Shown here piece by piece: positions 1-7,788 of a DNA stretch of 64,000 bases. A model generated the notes under the pieces. It did no database searches, had not been told where the DNA came from, and saw only the letters and a program-made list of their open reading frames with translations. Made by a program: the position numbers and the translations under genes. The stretch comes from Polluticoccus soli. GTDB taxonomy: Bacteria; Bacteroidota; Bacteroidia; Chitinophagales; Chitinophagaceae. Numbering within the stretch: the stretch's first letter is position 1; every line of letters starts with the position of its first letter. The stretch lies in contig NZ_JARJHT010000003.1 of the NCBI RefSeq assembly GCF_029269745.1, positions 310,001 to 374,000 on the forward strand. The letters run 5' to 3'.

Positions 1-495
1 AGGGTTTTTACTCACAAAGGTGTCCAGGTACAAAGCAGCGGGATAACAGGGTGCACATCCCTGGTGTTTGAACACCTCGAGCACCACATTCTTCTTGGGT
101 AGTGTCTGGTGCACTTTGATCACCTGCGTTACCGTGTCATTGGCTGCGTTATTGTCCAGCGGGTTGGTTGTCTTTATCCACGCCTTCAGCGTATACATGC
201 CGGGCGATGGCAGGCTTACGGTAAATGCAGCATCGCGTACCACACCAAACGGACCGCTCCAGTATAGGTTGGAGGCATTTTTGGTAACCGTTTGCGGCGT
301 GCCGTTATCGAGCCGCCAGCCTATGGTACAATTATTAGCGGCGGCGGCACCTTTTCGCTCGAAGGTAAACGTGAATTTGGGATTACCGGGAACCTGGTTT
401 TCCAGCGGACTCACGGCAACGGCAGCAAAATCTTGCGCCAAAGCGCTGTGTGCCAGCAATATAGCTGCCACAAAGGGAATAAGTTTCTGGTTCAT
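1..495 (-). CDS. Omp28-like secreted protein, N-terminal part (cut by window edge)
   Basis: The gene begins with ATG at 495 on the minus strand and runs off the left edge, so 165 residues are visible. It starts with a signal peptide (MNQKLIPFVAAILLAHSALAQ), followed by a beta-rich region and then LPKKNVVLEVFKHQGCAPCY near residues 137-156. The same layout, with LPKKNVVLEIYKHLTCGPCY, occurs in the complete protein at 28249-29616, so the two are paralogs. That protein ends in a T9SS sorting domain, which is probably also true here but lies outside the window. The C-x-x-C pair recalls the thioredoxin-like region of the Omp28 family. Function is unknown; a surface or secreted role is inferred. 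Confidence 0.8.
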   Translation of the reverse strand, partial: MNQKLIPFVAAILLAHSALAQDFAAVAVSPLENQVPGNPKFTFTFERKGAAAANNCTIGWRLDNGTPQTVTKNASNLYWSGPFGVVRDAAFTVSLPSPGMYTLKAWIKTTNPLDNNAANDTVTQVIKVHQTLPKKNVVLEVFKHQGCAPCYPAALYLDTFVSKNP

Positions 496-614
496 TAGGT
501 TGAATGGTTTTTGTATCGCACATTAACAGACAGTTAATAGGGCACAAGGGTTGGCTGGCGACGGCACAATACGACGTCGCCAATTTCGTTATCTTCCCGA
601 TACAAACACCTCTT

Positions 615-1046
615 ATGAAACCACTCTATCAATTGTTACTGGCATCTTGCCTACTGGCTGCGTGCAACTCAAAAGACAACACCGGCTTCCGAAAATTCAG
701 CGGCGTATGCAAAGACAAATCCGACAGGTATATGTCCATCACACATAATGGTACTACCCGCACGTCGATGCACGACCTGACAGGCAGCGCACGCATCATC
801 TTCTTAGGTGGTGCAGATTCGCTATTGCGCGTATACCTAAATTTCGACACCGTAATTGGCGAACAGGCAGTGATGCTCAATGCCGTAATACCGGGTGGCA
901 ATGAGCCCGGCATCTACCACGCCGACAGCAGCGCCAATCCATACGAAAGGAATGTGCAATTGATGGTGGGACAAAAAAGCTATTTCAGCAACGACCTGCA
1001 GCTTATCATCTCCACACTAGGCAACTATAGAGAAGATGGACAATAA
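615..1046 (+). CDS. Lipoprotein, probably truncated by an in-frame TAA
   Basis: A 143-residue lipoprotein starts at the ATG at 615: MKPLYQLLLASCLLAAC is a signal peptide with lipobox LLAAC, which decides this start over upstream in-frame codons. The reading frame stops at TAA 1044-1046, but coding-like sequence continues in the same frame to TAG at 1169. The continuation ends in VSGDFCIDFD, which resembles the GEFxFxxI...GYFDIPF ending of the three lipoproteins at 9397-11162. The visible gene is therefore probably the first three quarters of a member of that lipoprotein group that has lost its last beta-strands. No known function. Confidence 0.7.
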   Translation: MKPLYQLLLASCLLAACNSKDNTGFRKFSGVCKDKSDRYMSITHNGTTRTSMHDLTGSARIIFLGGADSLLRVYLNFDTVIGEQAVMLNAVIPGGNEPGIYHADSSANPYERNVQLMVGQKSYFSNDLQLIISTLGNYREDGQ

Positions 1047-1169
1047 GGCATTAGGGAATATGCTGAGGCCGCAGGCAACTTTACCGGCAACTTCACCCCC
1101 GACGGCGGCGGACCGGCGATACCGGTGAGCGGCGATTTTTGTATAGACTTTGATGGAGAGAAGAAGTAG
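1047..1169 (+). pseudogene. In-frame 3' remnant of the lipoprotein gene
   Basis: Forty sense codons follow the TAA of the lipoprotein gene in the same frame and end at TAG 1167-1169. The translation includes EYAEAAGNFTGNFTPDGG and IPVSGDFCIDFD, with the hydrophobic-polar alternation of the final strands in the paralogous lipoproteins further right. It has no start codon of its own at a sensible place, so it is best read as the severed end of the upstream gene. Confidence 0.55.
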
Positions 1170-1244
1170 GGTTGGAACGGCCGGTTTACGAAAACGAACA
1201 ACACTGCCTTCAGCCCCAAAAGCTTTAACTTGCCACTGCTGAAC

Positions 1245-1907
1245 ATGGACGTCTTTGTTATCATCAACCGGCGCAAGGTATTTTATGCACTCGCGTTTTG
1301 CGGTATCCTTTTCATGATACCAATAGCGGGGTTTCTGCTTATCGCCCGTAGCAGGGGCGCTGTTATTCCCAGTGCATTGGTCGTAATAACACTTGCCGTG
1401 GCCGCAATTGTGCTCCCGCTGTGCATTCTTGCCGTAGCCTGGTGGGACTGGTGGGATAAAGACCGGCGCAAACGCAAAGTCTTTAACACCGCCCCACTCG
1501 GTCAACTGGGCAGCATTGGCTTTCAGCTGGTTGTGGTCAACCATAGAGCACAATACTTTTTTACCGAGCTTACTGTTGCCGGCCTCATTCGCGACTTCGT
1601 CATTATCGGTAATGCCGATAAGAAACAACCCGGCTATGTACAGTTCCAAGCAATGACCAAAAACACACTTCGCGCCAAAGGCACTGTTGCACTCAGGAGG
1701 AGGCTGCGCAAACAGGGCATCCTGGACCATGCAGGACAACCTGTGAAGGTGTATACAAAAAAACAACTCAGGCAATTAACTATAGATCAACTGCTACATG
1801 ACCTGGAACGGTTTATCGATACATTAAAGGCAGAAGGCTTTGAACCGAACTACCACCTGCCGGGCTACGCGCTACCGCAAACGTTCCTTCCGGCGCGCAG
1901 AAAATAA
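1245..1907 (+). CDS. Membrane protein of unknown function
   Basis: A 220-residue protein. The first ATG is at 1245; an in-frame TTG at 1230 is a weaker choice. Residues about 12-32 and 40-65 form two hydrophobic segments, followed by WWDWWDKDRRKRK, which marks a cytoplasmic boundary. The remaining 140 residues are soluble, basic and probably cytoplasmic, with a helical end (RQLTIDQLLHDLERFIDTLK). No family is recognised. It converges on the gene at 1913-2254 with only 5 bp between the stops. Confidence 0.65.
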   Translation: MDVFVIINRRKVFYALAFCGILFMIPIAGFLLIARSRGAVIPSALVVITLAVAAIVLPLCILAVAWWDWWDKDRRKRKVFNTAPLGQLGSIGFQLVVVNHRAQYFFTELTVAGLIRDFVIIGNADKKQPGYVQFQAMTKNTLRAKGTVALRRRLRKQGILDHAGQPVKVYTKKQLRQLTIDQLLHDLERFIDTLKAEGFEPNYHLPGYALPQTFLPARRK

Positions 1908-1912
1908 ATGAG

Positions 1913-2254
1913 TCACCCAGCCATTTGCTCCTGCGGCGGATGGTAGCTATCGAGATTACGATAAGTAAGGCGATTGTCGGTAGTACGGATGATGAGAATA
2001 ACGTCGTAGAACGGAACGCTGTAAAAATCGAGCGCTTTCAGCGGATTGAGGCAATCGGCATAAAAGTGAATGAAGAGCCATTTGTTCACAGCATCGTGCG
2101 GCGATACAGCCACACACTCTACCCTGCCCAGCACAGAGCCACCTTCGTAAAAAGACTGGCCCTCAATATGCTTGCATCCCTCCAGGGCGCGGTGCGCCTC
2201 TGTTTTGGTAAGCCTTCGGGCAATGTTATCGTGCAGGTCGGGTTTGTTATTCAT
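1913..2254 (-). CDS. Conserved-looking hypothetical protein, 113 aa
   Basis: The ATG at 2254 (MNNKPDLHDNIARRLTK) is chosen over an upstream in-frame TTG at 2263. There is no signal peptide or membrane segment, so it should be cytoplasmic. It has an acidic-basic helical start and an aromatic-rich second half (WLFIHFYADCLNPLKALDFY). It is convergent with the membrane protein gene on its right-hand-reading side. I do not recognise the family. Confidence 0.5.
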   Translation of the reverse strand: MNNKPDLHDNIARRLTKTEAHRALEGCKHIEGQSFYEGGSVLGRVECVAVSPHDAVNKWLFIHFYADCLNPLKALDFYSVPFYDVILIIRTTDNRLTYRNLDSYHPPQEQMAG

Positions 2255-2753
2255 AGCCGGCAATTTTTTTTAAGGGTGATATCACACCTTATCTCCCATG
2301 GCCGGGGGTATTGCACATTGGGCGTTAAGAACTTTCGTTGTGACGTTGCTGCAAAAGCAACATCCTGTCATGCGACGGCTAGTTTGCGATCCTCTTCACA
2401 CATCCTCATACTTCCACCGCAATACAAAGTTACGGTTGCGGTAAGCCGTTAGAGCTCAACAGCAGGTAAAATTCGTGTTAAAACTCAACCGGCAGCAGCA
2501 CAACAGCTGGTACAATGACATCGGTCTAATGTCGTGACTATGAATTACCTACTTCCTGAAGATGTGTGTCACCGGGCTTGTTACTACCTTTTGGGAATAC
2601 TACCATTTCGCCATTCAATGAACCAAACCCGCGTTTCGCTGAACCAAAACGGCATTTCACAAAACGAGGCGGGATTTTGACAGTAATGTGATACAACGGC
2701 GATCCGCATATATTAACTTAGGGTCCCAATCATTATTAACCTAAATACACTCT
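2255..2753. other. Intergenic region, 499 bp
   Basis: No gene is supported here. The only structured part I see is the phased repeat at 2604-2684, just before the T9SS protein gene. Bases 2255-2600 hold short AT-rich and dyad-poor sequence that would contain the promoter of the minus-strand gene ending at 1913. Confidence 0.5.
2604..2684 (+). promoter_or_regulatory. 21-bp-phased direct repeats upstream of a T9SS gene
   Basis: Repeats of the form TGAACCAAA-C-GC-TTTCRC recur with the TTTCG/TTTCA core at 2634 and 2655 and a related ATTTTGAC at about 2674, i.e. about 21 bp apart, two helical turns. A weaker TTTCG lies at 2606. The array ends about 70 bp before the ATG at 2754. The same array occurs before the EGF lipoprotein gene (5464-5524) and the T9SS gene at 33353. 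LytTR regulators bind 9-bp direct repeats spaced by 12 bp, the same periodicity, and such a regulator is encoded at 35868-36599; that link is inference. Confidence 0.45.
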
Positions 2754-4025
2754 ATGAGATCAAAACTTCTACTTTTTCTTCCTTTACTCATCGCTACTGC
2801 AGCCTCAGCGCAAACGCCACTGGAGCTTAAAGCACAGACCGATGACTTCTTGGGGCACGACTCTCTCTTCCATGTTCATGCTGCAGGAAAGAATAGCACT
2901 ATACTACCGCAACATTGGATCTCAGAGGTAAATCCATGGCCGGCAGCCTATCCTCAAAACGGCAACTACCAGGATGACACCACATTTGGATATTACACCT
3001 ACAACAACAACACTACTAAAACTCTCTATGCAAAGAACTATAACTCATCGGGGTTGATCACCGAATACCACAAGTATAAACCCGCATCGGGCAATACACC
3101 TGTCGAAACAAGCCTGTACACTTACACGTCGGCTATGTTGCCCGACACCATATGGCATTACGGCGAAACCGACTCAAGCCGCATCATACATGCATATAAT
3201 GGCACCCAGCTGGCGGAGGTAAACACGCAAATATGGAACAGCGTTAGCAATCTGTGGCAAAATTGGGCTATCGACTCGTTTTTTGTATCTGGTCCCGGCA
3301 GCGATTCCATCGTCAAACATTTAGACCTTTCGGGAATAACCATGCCAGCCAAAAACTATTTAGGCAAATACACCCGCGATGCCAACAACCTGGTATTGAT
3401 CGATTCGCAGTTTAATAACAACAACTTTGAATCTGCAAGGTTTTTTATATACGATGCGCAGGGAAGAGTAAGTGTCGATTCGTTTGTCGATCCCATCGTC
3501 AACTTTCCTCTAAACTATGACAAACGCATCTACACATACAATGCAACCGGTGATCTGTTAAGTATAAAGATCGGCAGGAATTGGGGTATCCCTAACTATT
3601 ATGGCAACTTCTTTGAAATGGATTCATTTAGTTACAATGCTGATCACCAGTTGACAAGCGTAGCGCACTATAACTGGTCAGGCACAGCAGGGTCCGGCAG
3701 CTGGGGTAACCCTACGCGCACACAAAAATTCTACTACGGGACAACTGTCGGCGTACCTGAAGTAGCTTCACACAATAACAACCTCCAACTCTACCCCATC
3801 CCCGCTACCAGCTACATCAACCTCAGCATGCAGTTCACTAAGCCACAAGCCTTCAGCGTACGCATATTCGATATGCAGGGCAGGCTGGTGAGCAACTGGC
3901 AGGAGGCTGCGCAGAAACAATACAACAAACAAGTACCACTCACCAACATGACGCCGGGCCAGTACACTGTACACATACTCGCCGGCAATGAGAGTATAAG
4001 CAGGCAGTTTACTGTGGTGAGATAA
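2754..4025 (+). CDS. T9SS-exported surface protein, paralog family A
   Basis: A 423-residue secreted protein with signal peptide MRSKLLLFLPLLIATAASAQ. The middle is beta-rich and carries repeated Y-x-Y-N and YDAQGRV/YNATGDLL motifs that resemble YD-type repeats. Residues about 341-423 are a T9SS type A sorting domain (LQLYPIPATSYINL, FDMQGRLV, ending RQFTVVR). The usual YPNP motif reads YPIP. Full-length paralogs are at 31908 and 33353, and more distant ones at 53545 and 55069. The gene ends at a palindromic element that is followed by a second copy of its own tail. Function unknown; cell-surface location is inferred from the sorting domain. Confidence 0.8.
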   Translation: MRSKLLLFLPLLIATAASAQTPLELKAQTDDFLGHDSLFHVHAAGKNSTILPQHWISEVNPWPAAYPQNGNYQDDTTFGYYTYNNNTTKTLYAKNYNSSGLITEYHKYKPASGNTPVETSLYTYTSAMLPDTIWHYGETDSSRIIHAYNGTQLAEVNTQIWNSVSNLWQNWAIDSFFVSGPGSDSIVKHLDLSGITMPAKNYLGKYTRDANNLVLIDSQFNNNNFESARFFIYDAQGRVSVDSFVDPIVNFPLNYDKRIYTYNATGDLLSIKIGRNWGIPNYYGNFFEMDSFSYNADHQLTSVAHYNWSGTAGSGSWGNPTRTQKFYYGTTVGVPEVASHNNNLQLYPIPATSYINLSMQFTKPQAFSVRIFDMQGRLVSNWQEAAQKQYNKQVPLTNMTPGQYTVHILAGNESISRQFTVVR

Positions 4026-4032
4026 TACAAAG

Positions 4033-4094
4033 CCCCCTATCCCCCTAAAGGGGGAATATATAAACCTAAGTTCCCCCTTCAGGGGGATAGGGGG
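4033..4094. repeat. Large palindrome between two copies of a gene tail
   Basis: Two 24-base arms (4033-4056 and 4071-4094, one mismatch) built from C5/G5 runs form a strong hairpin with a 14-base AT-rich loop. On its right, 4111-4138 repeats the last 28 bases of the T9SS gene (3998-4025) with 25 of 28 identical. The palindrome thus sits between direct repeats, as if inserted with duplication of its target. Confidence 0.75.
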
Positions 4095-4155
4095 TAGACC
4101 ATAAAAGAACAAGCAGGCAGTTTATGGTGGTGAGGTAAGATATAAGAGCTAACAA

Positions 4156-4190
4156 ATAAAAAAGCCCGGATGGTTTCCGGGCTTTTTTAT
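4156..4190. terminator. Bidirectional intrinsic terminator
   Basis: AAAAAAGCCCGGA and its complement TCCGGGCTTTTTT flank a 4-base loop, giving a GC stem with A- and T-runs on both sides. It lies between the convergent genes at 2754-4025 (+) and 4203-5057 (-) and can serve both. Confidence 0.85.
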
Positions 4191-4202
4191 TATTTCTGAC
4201 TG

Positions 4203-5057
4203 CTACTTATAGTGCTTGCTGCGGTACATCTTGTATATGTATCCGTCCCAGTCGGGGTGGGTAGATATGTAGAATAAAGTATCCCTAGCTGTTGTGCTCA
4301 AACCTGCGAAGGCGAACCTTTGAGAAATAACACCGTATAATGTTTTACCCCATACCGCACGTAACATGGGGTCAGGGCCTGAGTTGTCGAAATAGAAAAC
4401 ACCAGTGCCCATTCCAATGCCTGACACACCATAATTCATGCCTATGAAGATATCCTTGTTGTTGGGAAACTTCGGTAGTATAGGTTGCGAAACTATGGCG
4501 CCACTACTGTCGTACACTGCCGCCAGGGTCCATGTTGTTCGCCTGTCTATCATGCGCCGCCATTTTTCAGGCTTACCATTCATTTTTATGTTTACGCCCT
4601 TGGTTGTGCTATCGTAGCGGAAATTCAGCCGGTATAGCATAGAGTCCGGTTGGAATGGTTTCTGAGCTCTGTATTCGGCGGCCATACTATCCCGTTCGGC
4701 GTCTGTCACGTTGGCCCAGCTACTGATGTCCAGGCTATCGGTATACCAATCGTAATAGTATTTACAGCCCTGTTCAAAAGAATCTTTCGGCAACACTACA
4801 GTAGCGTTGGGATTAGCTATCAGTCGCATAATGGGCTTGTGATAAATAAACCGGCTCGCATAAGAAAAGAAACTGTCGTCAGCCACGGTTACTGTATCAT
4901 AAATATCGATGATGACACGTCTTTCCAGCTGGTTGGTAAAACGCACGCCCGCTGTCGTACTATCATGGGGCACAGGATCGGGAACAGGATCGGGATCTTT
5001 TTTCTTACAGGCTGCTATAGAGCATAACAGTACAAAGGCTAACAAGCAATTTTTCAT
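4203..5057 (-). CDS. Lipoprotein of unknown function, 284 aa
   Basis: The start at 5057 gives MKNCLLAFVLLCSIAAC, a signal peptide with lipobox SIAAC; an upstream in-frame start would put 18 extra residues before it. A short Pro-Asp linker (DPDPVPDPVP) follows the lipid anchor, then a beta-rich domain. Segments YYYDWYTDSLD, KMNGKPEKWRRM and AVYDSSGAIVSQP loosely match YILDWHSADY, GKATHWKSV and GAYNANGVSVW in the lipoprotein at 11349-12158, so a distant relationship is possible. Function unknown. Confidence 0.75.
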   Translation of the reverse strand: MKNCLLAFVLLCSIAACKKKDPDPVPDPVPHDSTTAGVRFTNQLERRVIIDIYDTVTVADDSFFSYASRFIYHKPIMRLIANPNATVVLPKDSFEQGCKYYYDWYTDSLDISSWANVTDAERDSMAAEYRAQKPFQPDSMLYRLNFRYDSTTKGVNIKMNGKPEKWRRMIDRRTTWTLAAVYDSSGAIVSQPILPKFPNNKDIFIGMNYGVSGIGMGTGVFYFDNSGPDPMLRAVWGKTLYGVISQRFAFAGLSTTARDTLFYISTHPDWDGYIYKMYRSKHYK

Positions 5058-5589
5058 AAAATAGATAGTTTGAGGTAGTACAAAACTATTCAATGTGCTG
5101 GCCGTAGCCAACAGTAACGATTGTTTTTGACAATAGATTTACAATGAGGAAAACTGCGCTATTGCAATGGAAAGCCCATGCATGCATGACAAAAGGGAAA
5201 GAAATTAAAATTGCCAATCCACAATAAATTTCGTATTTTTGCTATAATAAAACTAGTTATAAATGCCCGCCATGCACCTTGAAAAAAATTTTCCTCTCCA
5301 AAAAGTTTGACTTTTTTACACAATTCTATACAAAAACAAAAATCACTACTGAAAACCAACAACTTAGCACATGCTGTTTTGATAAACTGGTATATACATA
5401 ATATCGCAGGAAGTATACAAACCTTATCAATAGTATGACAAAACCGGGCACGATCCATTCCCTGAATCAAAACGCAGTTTCGCTGAATGAAAACGCAGTT
5501 TCACAAAATGCCACCCGCACTTGACAGAACCATGTCAATATGGTAAGCCACGCGGCAGTACCTTTATTAAGTCCTAAAATATCCAACCT
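5058..5589. other. Intergenic region, 532 bp
   Basis: AT-rich spacer between divergent genes. A minus-strand open frame in the middle has the composition of AT-rich non-coding DNA and no protein features. The only clear structure is the phased repeat at 5464-5524. Confidence 0.5.
5464..5524 (+). promoter_or_regulatory. 21-bp-phased direct repeats upstream of EGF lipoprotein gene
   Basis: Two nearly identical units TGAAT-AAAACGCAGTTTC start at 5463 and 5484, exactly 21 bp apart (GTTTC cores at 5477 and 5498), and a TTGAC follows one more period later at 5521. This is the second copy of the array seen at 2604-2684. The gene start is 66 bp further on. It looks like a tandem activator site placed just before a promoter; the regulator is not known. 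Confidence 0.45.
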
Positions 5590-6282
5590 ATGAAAAAGCT
5601 TACCTCTGTCCTCTTGAGCGCCTTACTTACCTGCCTGGTATTCAGCGCAGTGTTATACACCTCATGCAGCAAGAGTTCCGGCATCAGCTGCGGAATGACC
5701 ATTTGTAAAAACGGCGGTATTTGCAAAGACGGTAAGTGTGTCTGCCCCACCGGCTACGAAGGCACTCTCTGCGAAAAATATGACGCCTGCAAGGTTATTA
5801 CCTGCCAGCACAACGGCACCTGTGTTGACGGCACCTGCAAATGCCCCGAAGGTTTCTCCGGGCAGTATTGCGAGATAGACGCCTGCGCCAGCATGGACTG
5901 TATCAATGGTGGTTGCCGCAATGGCAAATGCAACTGCAACCCCGGCTACGAAGGCAAGTTTTGCGAGGTGTGGATAAAGGAAAAATTCCTTGGTACGTGG
6001 AAGGGCACATCCGACTGCAACGATCCCGGCGAGGTAATAACGATACTGATCAAAGGAAACACCGGCACAAGCCTGCCCCTGGCAGTAATGATCGATTATA
6101 AAAGCTCTACCGATTCTTTTCAAGCCATGGCCCAGGTTGATGGCAACAAGCTCGTTCCGCTATCTCCTAGTGGCAATGACCTATTCTACATGACCATCGA
6201 CGGAAATAATGCCACCTACAATTTTAAAACCAATGTGAACGGCGGCCAAAAGAGCAATTGCGCAGGACAAGTGGCGAAGTAA
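5590..6282 (+). CDS. Lipoprotein with three EGF-like domains
   Basis: A 230-residue protein with signal peptide and lipobox LYTSC (Cys26). Three consecutive six-Cys EGF-like modules span about residues 34-61, 67-94 and 99-125, each with the C-x-CP/N-xGYEG-x-C ending typical of EGF folds. A 105-residue C-terminal domain (FLGTWKGTSDC...) follows and resembles lipocalin-like 'GTW' domains of bacteroidal lipoproteins. A close paralog lies at 31080-31778 and a one-module relative at 57452. EGF modules in bacteria are uncommon and normally mediate protein or glycan contact; a surface adhesive role is inferred. Confidence 0.85.
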   Translation: MKKLTSVLLSALLTCLVFSAVLYTSCSKSSGISCGMTICKNGGICKDGKCVCPTGYEGTLCEKYDACKVITCQHNGTCVDGTCKCPEGFSGQYCEIDACASMDCINGGCRNGKCNCNPGYEGKFCEVWIKEKFLGTWKGTSDCNDPGEVITILIKGNTGTSLPLAVMIDYKSSTDSFQAMAQVDGNKLVPLSPSGNDLFYMTIDGNNATYNFKTNVNGGQKSNCAGQVAK

Positions 6283-6345
6283 CGATCATACTAAAACTAC
6301 GGGAAAGCTTATCAAACAGTAGGTACGATCCTATCATATAACAGA

Positions 6346-6371
6346 GATGGCCCGGTGTTTACCGGGCCATC
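6346..6371. terminator. Perfect 10-bp hairpin between convergent genes
   Basis: GATGGCCCGG and CCGGGCCATC are separated by TGTTTA. The hairpin sits between the stop codons of the EGF lipoprotein gene and of the small membrane protein gene, where a shared terminator is expected. It lacks a long T-run. Confidence 0.65.
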
Positions 6372-6377
6372 ATCAAA

Positions 6378-6551
6378 TTAATACAGTCTGTCTATTGCTG
6401 GCGGTTGGCTGGTAATACCCGGCACATTATCGAAAGGGCCGGGGTGCTCGTAGGTTATGACCACAAGTACGAGAAGTGTAATGTAAGCAAGTAGACCTAC
6501 GATCTTAATAACGCTGTGCTTAGCGAATGTTTGTGAAAGGAACTTGGTCAT
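6378..6551 (-). CDS. Small single-pass membrane protein, 57 aa
   Basis: The frame opens at ATG 6551 and ends at TAA 6378. The product has a basic start (MTKFLSQTFAKHSVIK), one hydrophobic helix at about residues 15-33 (IVGLLAYITLLVLVVIT) and a Pro-rich tail (HPGPFDNVPGITSQPPAIDR). The positive-inside pattern and the hairpin just after the stop support a real gene. Function unknown. Confidence 0.6.
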   Translation of the reverse strand: MTKFLSQTFAKHSVIKIVGLLAYITLLVLVVITYEHPGPFDNVPGITSQPPAIDRLY

Positions 6552-6639
6552 AAACGGGGCATTTTGTGTCTATGAATGTACAGCTAACTCTGCGATATTA
6601 GAACTTTGTTCATGTTAACTTATAGTTATTGTGTTGTAG

Positions 6640-6680
6640 AAAAAAATTCGTCGGACGAAAACATACTTTCGTCCGACGAA
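6640..6680 (-). terminator. Intrinsic terminator of the DUF922 gene
   Basis: TTCGTCGGACGAAA (6647-6660) and TTTCGTCCGACGAA (6667-6680) are perfect complements around a 6-base loop; read on the minus strand the stem is followed by a run of seven T. It lies about 50 bp past the stop of the gene at 6734-7315. Each arm is itself a dyad, TTCGTC-S-GACGAA, and the two dyads are 21 bp apart, so a double operator for the small gene at 6378-6551 is a second possible reading. Confidence 0.75.
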
Positions 6681-6733
6681 ACAAACACTTCACCTGATGT
6701 GATGACAAATAAATTTCTAAATACTCAGCAGTA

Positions 6734-7315
6734 CTACAACGTATTGAGCGCCACTGCCGGGCTGTTTGACAGCTGTTGCGCCAGGAAACTATTCCAACGT
6801 TGCTGGTCGGCATCATGCTCTTCACAGCCATGGCCGGTCTCTGCATCGTACTGCTCCTGCAGGCGCGCGCACTTATCGTACGCTGCATCAAACAGCTTGT
6901 TCATCAACGGCTCGAAGTTCTTTGCAGTAAAGCTGGCCGCCTTCACCTGTTTGGCAAGCTCAGCAGCACATACCAGGGCTATATCAAAATGGCCCTGTTC
7001 GTGGCGCAGCAGTTCTGGCGAGAGATCACGTTTCTTGTTTACCCACGAGTCTCCCATAAAACTCACCTCCACCTCAGGCTGCAACACAGGCTTGCCATGG
7101 GCATCCTTTGCAGGCTTGCCTTCGTTCCAGCTAAGGAACCAGTGCGTAACGGCAGTGAACGGCGAAGCTTTATCCACCTTACCTTTGAAATCTTCCCAGC
7201 TCAGCTGGCGGTATCCTTCCTTACCATTAATAGACACTTTTTGGGCAAAAGCACACATCGGCAGGAAGCAAAATAAAAACAGTAGTCGCTTTATATTAAA
7301 CACAGTAAAACTCAT
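6734..7315 (-). CDS. DUF922-family predicted secreted Zn-peptidase
   Basis: A 193-residue exported protein: hydrophobic N-terminus ending CAFAQ (signal peptide) and the metalloprotease-like motif HEQGH (His105, Glu106, His109) inside LLRHEQGHFDIA, the hallmark of the DUF922 family. The upstream core LSWEDFKGKVD...FTAVTHW is also characteristic. A third metal ligand is not obvious. Substrate unknown; periplasmic location follows from the signal peptide. The gene is followed by a strong terminator. Confidence 0.8.
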   Translation of the reverse strand: MSFTVFNIKRLLFLFCFLPMCAFAQKVSINGKEGYRQLSWEDFKGKVDKASPFTAVTHWFLSWNEGKPAKDAHGKPVLQPEVEVSFMGDSWVNKKRDLSPELLRHEQGHFDIALVCAAELAKQVKAASFTAKNFEPLMNKLFDAAYDKCARLQEQYDAETGHGCEEHDADQQRWNSFLAQQLSNSPAVALNTL

Positions 7316-7427
7316 GGATTGTTGAAGTGCAAAGATACCTCATCCTTACCGCAAAGCAGGGCTTACTGAAAGAGCTTTAACAGAACAAAAGCCTAAACCA
7401 GCGCGGTTTTCCGGGCGATTTTACACC

Positions 7428-7600
7428 ACAGCACCCAACCCCATTTATCAGAACAAACAGCATATATCTATTTAACACTCCACTACCCAACCCTACTTAT
7501 AGCAACTAACGCCATATATCTATTTAACACTTCAACACCCAACCCTTCTTTCATTACAACGAAACACATGTATTGACTTTAACAGAACACCACCCAACCT
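7428..7600. repeat. Degenerate ~52-bp tandem repeat
   Basis: CATATATCTATTTAACAC occurs identically at 7461 and 7513, each followed by an ACCCAACCCT-type block; a third, weaker copy follows (ATGTATTGACTTTAACAGAACACCACCCAACC, split across 7569-7600). Period about 52 bp. Confidence 0.6.
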
Positions 7601-7754
7601 TTTGAGAAAAGAGAAAGCTCAGCCAATGATGGCGCCTTTGTTGAGCGATAGCGAAACAACCAGCGCCATGCAGCTGAATAGCGAACTGCGAAACAGCGCG
7701 TGGCTATCTTCTTGTCCTGCGGAGCGATTGGACAAGAAGTGTCTTTTTTCTTTG

Positions 7755-7788
7755 TTACTTTCTTTTTGGACAAGCAAAAAGAAAGTAA
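7755..7788. repeat. Perfect 14-bp inverted repeat
   Basis: TTACTTTCTTTTTG and CAAAAAGAAAGTAA flank GACAAG. The arms are AT-rich, so it is not a classical terminator stem, but the symmetry is exact and the surrounding 7700-7800 segment looks like a dispersed intergenic element rather than a gene. Confidence 0.6.

Noticed and set aside
5159-5470. Minus-strand open frame of 103 codons
   Set aside because: Lies in AT-rich intergenic DNA, has an improbable Phe/Ile/Cys-rich product, and covers the phased repeat before the EGF gene.
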